This document shows positions 59,593 through 64,000 of a stretch of DNA of 64,000 nucleotides, piece by piece; the stretch's first letter is position 1; each line of letters starts with the position of its first letter. Under the pieces are notes generated by a model. The model was not told the origin of the DNA, did not search any database, and saw only the letters and a program-made list of their open reading frames with translations. Location: positions 19,653 through 83,652 of the forward strand of contig NZ_JAINVH010000037.1 of NCBI RefSeq assembly GCF_020400825.1, written 5' to 3'. The position numbers were made by a program, and so were the translations under genes. The stretch comes from Streptomyces sp. HPF1205. GTDB lineage: Bacteria > Actinomycetota > Actinomycetes > Streptomycetales > Streptomycetaceae.

Positions 59593-60824
59593 CCGCCCCT
59601 GAGCCGCGTCGCGGTGTGCAGGTACCACTCCAGAAGCCTGTGCAGGGCGTCCTGCCGCTGCTGTACGCCTTCTTCGGCATGTGCCTGCTGGGTGGCGTAG
59701 GCGCGGAGCAGGTCGTGGAACTGGAAGCGGTCGGGGGCGGTCTGTTCCAGCAGGTGGGCGCCGACGAGGTCGTCCAGCAACTGTCTGGTCCTGCCGAGGG
59801 TGAGATCGGCGAGAGCGGCGGCCGCGTGCAGGCCGAACTCGGGGGCCGGGTGGAGGCCGAGCAGCCTGAAGAGCCTGGCCGCGGGGCCGGCCAGGGCCCG
59901 GTAGGACCAGGTGAGGACCGTACGGACGGCCTCCGCGTCCTCGTCGCTGCCGGTGCTCAGCGCATCCCACAGCACCGACTCGTCGCGCAGCTCGGCAATG
60001 AGGTCGTCCAGACTCAGGTGCGGGTGACTGGCGGCACGCTCCGCCGCTATGCGCAAGGCGAGCGGAAGGCGGGCGCACAGCCCCGCGAGCTGGGCAAGAC
60101 TCTCCTCGTCGTCCTCGGGCCGGTACTCCCGGGTGACCGCACGCAGTAAAGCGACCGCCTCCGGCTCGGGCAGCGTGCCGAGGGTGAGCCGGCGAGCGCC
60201 GTCGCGTACCGCGAGGCCGGCCAGGCGGTTCCGGCTCGTGACCACGACGAGGCTGCCCCCGCTGCCGGGCAGCAGTGGGCGCACCTGCCCGGCTGTGGCG
60301 GCGTTGTCGAGCACGATGAGCATCCGGCGGTCGGCGAGGATCGAGCGGTAGAGGGCCGCCGCGTCGTCCATGTCCTGCGGCACCTCGCCCGGGGCCACAC
60401 CCAGCGCACGCAGGAAGCGACGCAACGCCTGCTCGGCCGTGACGGGCTCCCCCGGGTCGTAGCCCCGGAGATTCACGAAGAGCTGCCCGTCGGGGAAGCG
60501 GTCCTTGACCTGGTGCGCCCAGTGCAGGATCAGCGACGTCTTCCCCGCGCCCGCCGTCCCCGCCACCACGTGGACGGACACCACGACCTGCCCGCCCTCC
60601 CGCCCGGCCAGGACGGCGTTGAGCCGGCCCAGCTCCTCCGTACGGTTGACGAAGGCATGCACATCGGCGGGAAGCTGCCGCGGCCTGGGGTCGCTCCCGC
60701 CCCGCGGTGCCGCCTGGTGGAAGTGGATGTCGCCCGAGACGTTCCCGGCCTGCACGACGTCGCGCGACGTCCCGGACACATCGTTCCGGGAATCCCGAGG
60801 GGCGCTGCGGTCGTCCGCGGGCAT
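59589..60824 (-). CDS. STAND (NB-ARC) ATPase with N-terminal Gly/Gln motif
   Basis: The 411-residue protein starts with a disordered head containing NDVSGTSRDVVQAG and NVSGDIHFHQ, a motif seen at the N-termini of many actinomycete NLR-like proteins. The NB-ARC domain follows: FVNRTEELGRLNAVL, P-loop VVAGTAGAGKTSLILHWAHQ, Walker B MLIVLDNAATAGQV, sensor VVVTSRNRLAGLAV and GLCARLPLALRIAA (the GLPL-like motif). A winged-helix part ends at FHDLLRAYATQQAH. The gene ends exactly where the TPR gene begins. STAND proteins oligomerise on sensing a signal. GGAG precedes ATG 60824. Confidence 0.92.
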   Translation of the reverse strand: MPADDRSAPRDSRNDVSGTSRDVVQAGNVSGDIHFHQAAPRGGSDPRPRQLPADVHAFVNRTEELGRLNAVLAGREGGQVVVSVHVVAGTAGAGKTSLILHWAHQVKDRFPDGQLFVNLRGYDPGEPVTAEQALRRFLRALGVAPGEVPQDMDDAAALYRSILADRRMLIVLDNAATAGQVRPLLPGSGGSLVVVTSRNRLAGLAVRDGARRLTLGTLPEPEAVALLRAVTREYRPEDDEESLAQLAGLCARLPLALRIAAERAASHPHLSLDDLIAELRDESVLWDALSTGSDEDAEAVRTVLTWSYRALAGPAARLFRLLGLHPAPEFGLHAAAALADLTLGRTRQLLDDLVGAHLLEQTAPDRFQFHDLLRAYATQQAHAEEGVQQRQDALHRLLEWYLHTATRLRGG

Positions 60825-60845
60825 ACCGATGCTCCACTCCGCCGC

Positions 60846-61469
60846 TCAGGCCGCTGGGGGCGGGGGCAGAGGGGCCACCGCCCGCTCGAAGTACGTCCCG
60901 ATGTCCTCCGCCGTCGCGTACACCTTGCGCACGTACGCCGCCCATGGGCCCACGATCTCCGGATCGGTGAAGCGCCGTGTGCTCTCGTAGGCTCCTGCTG
61001 CGGTGTAGAGGATCTCGTACAGGGTCCGGTCGTCCAGGACGACGATCTCCGGCAGCAGCCGGTCGGCCTCGGCGGCAGCGACATCCTTCGCGGGCAGCAC
61101 GCGGGTGGGGTGACCGGCCTGCGCGCGCATGTGCAGCCAGTGCAACTCCCACTGCACATAGGGGGTGAGCGGCTCCTCCACCACGCGAAGGCGGTGGAAC
61201 GGGGAGCCGTGCCGCCTGTCGTCCTCGGCGGCCTTGCGCGCGTCCTCACGCCCGGCCTCGATCAGCCGCAGCGCCTGCTGCCAATCGCCCCGGCGCAGGG
61301 CGTCCCGCCTGGGACTACCCTCCTCCTCGAAGTGCTGCAGGCGCTCCAGCTTCCAGGAGTCGCCGTCGCGGATGGCCTTGCGGCGGGCCCGGAAGTCGGC
61401 GACATAGGCGTCGTCGTCCAACGGCTCGCCCAGGTGGGCAGGGAGTGGGGGGATCCGGAGATCAAGCAT
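60846..61469 (-). CDS. DUF6879-like protein
   Basis: The 207-residue soluble protein has segments conserved in many streptomycete DUF6879 proteins: DSWKLERLQHFEEEGSPRRD, ALRLIEAGREDARKAAED, PFHRLRVVEEPLTPYVQWEL, LPEIVVLDDRTLYEILYT and an acidic C-terminal helix. These often sit beside XRE-type regulators, and one is 2 kb away. It overlaps the upstream 89-residue gene by eight bases and precedes the STAND ATPase by 21 bp, all one operon. Biochemical function unknown. Confidence 0.82.
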   Translation of the reverse strand: MLDLRIPPLPAHLGEPLDDDAYVADFRARRKAIRDGDSWKLERLQHFEEEGSPRRDALRRGDWQQALRLIEAGREDARKAAEDDRRHGSPFHRLRVVEEPLTPYVQWELHWLHMRAQAGHPTRVLPAKDVAAAEADRLLPEIVVLDDRTLYEILYTAAGAYESTRRFTDPEIVGPWAAYVRKVYATAEDIGTYFERAVAPLPPPPAA

Positions 61470-61731
61470 CGGGGATGTCCGCCTTGGCCGCGCTGAGCAT
61501 GTTGCCGGGGATCACGACCAGGCGCTCGTCGGAGCCGAGAGACACGCCGCGCGGCAGGCGCGAGCCGTAGTGGGCGGTGAGGTCGCTGCCGATGATCGCG
61601 ATGTCGCCGTTGTCGAGCTGCCAGATGTCCGGGCACTTCTCCTCGTTCTCCGAGTTGCCCAGTTCCGCCGCCGACTTCCCCAGCCGCTTGACGAATAACG
61701 CCGAAGGATCGGCTTCCCACGCACCGGCCAC
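61462..61731 (-). CDS. Small conserved partner of the DUF6879 gene
   Basis: The 89-residue protein reads WEADPSALFVKRLGKSAAEL, PDIWQLDNGDIAIIGSDLTA and DERLVVIPGNMLSAAKADIP, a compact pattern seen next to DUF6879 genes. GTG 61731 has GGGAGGTGG upstream. It is the first gene of the STAND operon; the promoter probably lies in the AT-richer stretch 61760-61800. Function unknown. Confidence 0.8.
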   Translation of the reverse strand: MAGAWEADPSALFVKRLGKSAAELGNSENEEKCPDIWQLDNGDIAIIGSDLTAHYGSRLPRGVSLGSDERLVVIPGNMLSAAKADIPDA

Positions 61732-61900
61732 GATGTGCCACCTCCCGGCATCCCTTGATGTGACGGTCTGTCATTACGCACGATACTGTGCGCGCTCAAG
61801 CCCTGTGCACTACGGATTCGCGCCGCCTGTGGGGAACCGTCACTCCCTCGGGGGCACGCCGGCGCGCGGTCCGGCGGTTCAGGTGCGGCTCAGGTGCGGT
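61732..61900 (-). promoter_or_regulatory. Promoter region of the STAND operon
   Basis: This 169-bp gap has a locally A/T-richer part (61755-61800), with TGTCATTACGCACGATACTG on the plus strand, likely the promoter for the leftward operon. I see no terminator stem for the upstream membrane gene. Confidence 0.4.
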
Positions 61901-63004
61901 TCAGTTGCAGTCGGCGGCCGTGGCGCAGTCCGCCCAGCGTTTGCGGCCGGTGGTGTCGAGTCCGTACTGGATGTGCTGTGCCGGATGGAGCGGGGCGGCC
62001 TCGATGGTGAACGGTTCGCCCCCGTCGTCGACCAGCTGGGTGGACTGGCTCGATGCCGTGGCGAAGCCGACCCTGAATCGCCACGAGCAGGACTTGCCGG
62101 GCGCACCGGTCGCCTGGACGTCGAGGGCGCCTGGGGTGATGCCGGCACCGAGATCGATCTGGTGACCGCTGAAATAGGGGCCGGTCGGTTCGCCCGCGCT
62201 GTTCACCTCGGCGAGCGGTACGTCCGGCTTGAGCAGGGAGAAGGCGACGGTCGGAACCGCGTCGTCGCCCTCGCTGGCGAAGTCGACCACCGTCACCGCG
62301 GTGCTCTGCGTGCAGGCGATGTGCACCGGCCGCATGCTCTGGATGCTCAGGCTCGTGCTGCGATCGCTCAGGAACAGCATCTTGAAGGTCATCCGCGGCC
62401 CGGTCGCCCAGTTGTCCGACGCGATCCGCGCCCCGAGGGGGCGCAGATAGTCCCACACCGCCTGCCCGTCAAGACCGTCCAGTCGCTCCAGGCCGGCGAG
62501 TTGGCTCGGCGTGAGCGGGTGATCAAGGACGAACGCCCATTGCGAGCCGGCCGCGATCGGATCGAGCGCACTGCCGGGGAACGACGACCGGGCGACGAAC
62601 GGCGGTCCCGCACTGGCTGCCGGCGTCGTCGTCACACGGCCCGCCGGTGTCGTCGCGCCGCCCGCGGGCGCGGTCGAACTGTCCGCGCTGTTCGGGCCGT
62701 CCGGGCTGTACGCGGATGCCGGCGCGGTGGGCCGGGTCCGGGCGGTGTCCGCGGTGTCCGCGGTGTGCCGGCCGCCCTCCCACCGCAGCACCTGGAAACC
62801 GACCGCGCCCAGGACGAGTACGCCGGCGAAGAACAGCGCCAGCCCTTTCCGGCCGACGCCCCGGCCCGGGCCGCTGTTCGGGCCCAGGTAGTTGTTGATC
62901 TCCGTGGTGCGCACGTCCCGGCCGGCCATGATGTTCCGGCCCTGCGACCTGACGTTCGCCCGCTGGGACACCTGCCGTCGCGGCGGCTTCTCACTCCCAC
63001 TCAT
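61901..63004 (-). CDS. Single-pass membrane protein with NIMAGRDV motif
   Basis: The 367-residue protein has a cytoplasmic head with SQRANVRSQGRNIMAGRDVR and TTEINNYLG, one transmembrane helix (LALFFAGVLVLGAVGFQVL), a Thr/Ala/Ser-rich stalk and an extracytoplasmic domain of about 230 residues with cysteines (HIACTQST, GKSCSWRF, DCATAADC). The head motif recurs in the neighbouring 124-residue protein. ATG 63004 is used; ATG 63019 is in frame. It overlaps the upstream gene, so the two are coupled. No family is recognised for the outer domain. Confidence 0.82.
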   Translation of the reverse strand: MSGSEKPPRRQVSQRANVRSQGRNIMAGRDVRTTEINNYLGPNSGPGRGVGRKGLALFFAGVLVLGAVGFQVLRWEGGRHTADTADTARTRPTAPASAYSPDGPNSADSSTAPAGGATTPAGRVTTTPAASAGPPFVARSSFPGSALDPIAAGSQWAFVLDHPLTPSQLAGLERLDGLDGQAVWDYLRPLGARIASDNWATGPRMTFKMLFLSDRSTSLSIQSMRPVHIACTQSTAVTVVDFASEGDDAVPTVAFSLLKPDVPLAEVNSAGEPTGPYFSGHQIDLGAGITPGALDVQATGAPGKSCSWRFRVGFATASSQSTQLVDDGGEPFTIEAAPLHPAQHIQYGLDTTGRKRWADCATAADCN

Positions 63005-63365
63005 GGCCGGGCCGCCCATCGGGCTGCTCGCCGTGGCGACGGATGCGCACGTCCCGGCCGGCCATGATGTTCGTGCCGCCGCGGCCCGCTCTCGCCCGCT
63101 GGCTGACGCTTCTGCCCCCGGCCGGTGGGGGGTTCACCGTGGCGCCGCCGCCCGACTCCACCGCGTCCTCGCGCCCGGCCCACCAGGCCAGCGCACCACC
63201 GACTCCGGTGCCGACGAACGTGGCGACCGTGAGCGCGACCAGCCACCGGTCGCTCTCGGCGTCAGGCGTCCACGGGAAGCGGACACCCATCAGCAGTGCG
63301 ACGCAGCCCACGAACACCAGCAGTGACACGAGTACCGCGGTTGCCCAGCGGCCCATCCGGTCCAT
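62991..63365 (-). CDS. Two-helix membrane protein with NIMAGRDV tail
   Basis: The 124-residue protein has two transmembrane helices (ATAVLVSLLVFVGCVALLMG and WLVALTVATFVGTGVGGALA) and a cytoplasmic tail with RSVSQRARAGRGGTNIMAGR ending DVRIRRHG. The tail segment closely matches the head of the next protein. It overlaps that gene by 14 bases. ATG 63365 starts the frame, with a weak GGGGGA upstream. A short membrane effector triggered through the shared motif is conceivable; nothing direct shows it. Confidence 0.8.
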   Translation of the reverse strand: MDRMGRWATAVLVSLLVFVGCVALLMGVRFPWTPDAESDRWLVALTVATFVGTGVGGALAWWAGREDAVESGGGATVNPPPAGGRSVSQRARAGRGGTNIMAGRDVRIRRHGEQPDGRPGHEWE

Positions 63366-63628
63366 AGATCCCCCGATCCCGCGCGACCGACCCGCAAGCA
63401 GGATAGGCCGGTACCAGCGGCCTTCGAATGATGTCCCGTCAAGTCACGGCGGTAAGCGCGGACCGCCGAGGCCGGGGCGAGCGGGCCACGGGCCGCTCGC
63501 CCCGGCCAACTTCGCGTACGCGGCGCGCGCGTACGCGAACGGGTGATCGACGGTACGCGTAACCCCCCGGCCACGTCGCGGCGTTGTACAGGGCGAACGC
63601 GGGGCGGATGTGCGGAGGTGGGCGGGAC

Positions 63629-64000
63629 ATGGCCGAGGCGTACGAGGAGGCTCCCGGGGAGAGGGGCCCCGGGGAGACGGCGAGGGGAGCGGCCGGCGCG
63701 GCCGCCCCCGGCTGGCCGAAGGGGGCCGGCGAACCCGAGACATCGGACAGCCTCAGGACGTTCGGGGCGTTCGTCCAGGCCCTGCGGGAGTTCCACGGCA
63801 TGAGCCGCGAGGAACTCGGCGAAAAGGTCCTGCTCTCCCGCCACACGATCGCGTCCATCGAACTCGGCCGCCGCATGCCGGACCAGGGCTTCGCAGTACG
63901 GGCGGACGAGGCCCTGGGCGGCACGGGCGCCTCGCGCAAGGCGGTCGCGCATCTGGCCCGGCAACCGGGACTGGCGGCGTGGTTCCGGCAGTGGGCGCGT
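63629..64000 (+). CDS. XRE-family helix-turn-helix regulator, 3' end cut by window edge
   Basis: The readable part is 124 residues. A disordered Gly/Ala head of about 40 residues is followed by FGAFVQALREFHGMSREELG and EKVLLSRHTIASIELGRRMP, an XRE helix-turn-helix, then DQGFAVRADEALGG and the start of a ligand-type domain (HLARQPGLAAWFRQWAR), matching HTH-DUF5753 regulators of streptomycetes. ATG 63629 has GGAGGT nine bases upstream; ATG 63608 is also in frame. It is divergent from the membrane-protein pair and may regulate the locus. Confidence 0.85.
   Translation, partial: MAEAYEEAPGERGPGETARGAAGAAAPGWPKGAGEPETSDSLRTFGAFVQALREFHGMSREELGEKVLLSRHTIASIELGRRMPDQGFAVRADEALGGTGASRKAVAHLARQPGLAAWFRQWAR

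Noticed and set aside
58426..63365. Toxin-antitoxin or restriction-modification system
   Set aside because: No nuclease, methyltransferase or toxin fold was recognised among these genes; the STAND/TPR/DUF6879 content points elsewhere.

Overview
The window is high-GC actinobacterial DNA, almost certainly from a Streptomyces or close relative. The evidence is the extreme third-position GC, frequent GTG/TTG starts, purine-rich ribosome binding sites, many TetR and ECF-sigma regulators, a serine/threonine kinase, and a vanRS-vanK-vanHAX resistance locus of the actinomycete type. No rRNA, tRNA, CRISPR array, intact insertion sequence or phage structural gene was recognised. Two genes run off the window: a TPR protein at the left edge and an XRE-type regulator at the right edge.

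Layout. (1) 1-7.1 kb: partial TPR protein, NTF2-like protein with an MFS exporter, and a photolyase translationally coupled to an NAD(P)-binding DUF2867 protein. (2) 7.4-15 kb: a minus-strand operon, in transcription order EEP-type phosphodiesterase, 795-aa protein of unknown function, nucleoside deoxyribosyltransferase-like protein, phospholipase D-like protein, CMD/AhpD-like protein with its CxxC changed to SxxS, and perhaps an SRPBCC protein. This set does not match a system I know. (3) 15.5-16.7 kb: a 72-residue protein overlapping a membrane-anchored E1/ThiF-like enzyme. (4) 16.8-23.3 kb: ordinary accessory genes (DUF1206, TetR/GNAT pair, PNPOx-like, quinone oxidoreductase, MFS with its TetR). 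(5) 23.4-36.7 kb: a probable biosynthetic cluster with AMP ligase, FAD/NAD(P) enzyme, both glutamate mutase subunits, membrane desaturase, LuxR-type regulator, a divergent single-module type I PKS (KS-AT-degenerate DH-ACP) and a TetR regulator. (6) 37-40.3 kb: kinase, divergent ECF sigma factor and two related secreted proteins. (7) 40.3-43.4 kb: gene-poor stretch with a ribbon-helix-helix protein, a large palindrome and two orphan small genes. (8) 43.4-45.3 kb: SigE-type ECF sigma factor with a membrane partner.

(9) 45.4-55.9 kb: glycopeptide-resistance and cell-wall island with murJ, a first FemX/VanK-like gene, vanS, vanR, a second FemX/VanK-like gene, an accessory murF preceded by a 15-codon leader, and vanHAX. 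vanH, vanK and murF have the same promoter layout: two GTATCG-like hexamers 11 bp apart, then CATACG after 8 bp. This predicts one VanR regulon that remodels the precursor (VanH/A/X, MurF) and its cross-bridge (VanK). (10) 56-58.4 kb: SnoaL-like protein and GH1 beta-glucosidase. (11) 58.4-64 kb: a STAND (NB-ARC) ATPase split from its TPR half by an ATGA overlap, with DUF6879 genes and two membrane proteins. Short NIMAGRDVR segments in the membrane proteins and a Gly/Gln/Val-rich segment at the ATPase N-terminus may be prion-like signalling motifs.

The regions most likely to hold something undescribed are the EEP/PLD/deoxyribosyltransferase operon, the STAND locus with its shared motifs, the glutamate mutase-PKS cluster, and the small-protein/E1-like pair. 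The van island is a known system with unusual additions. All functional statements come from reading the sequence and recalling families; no database search was run.
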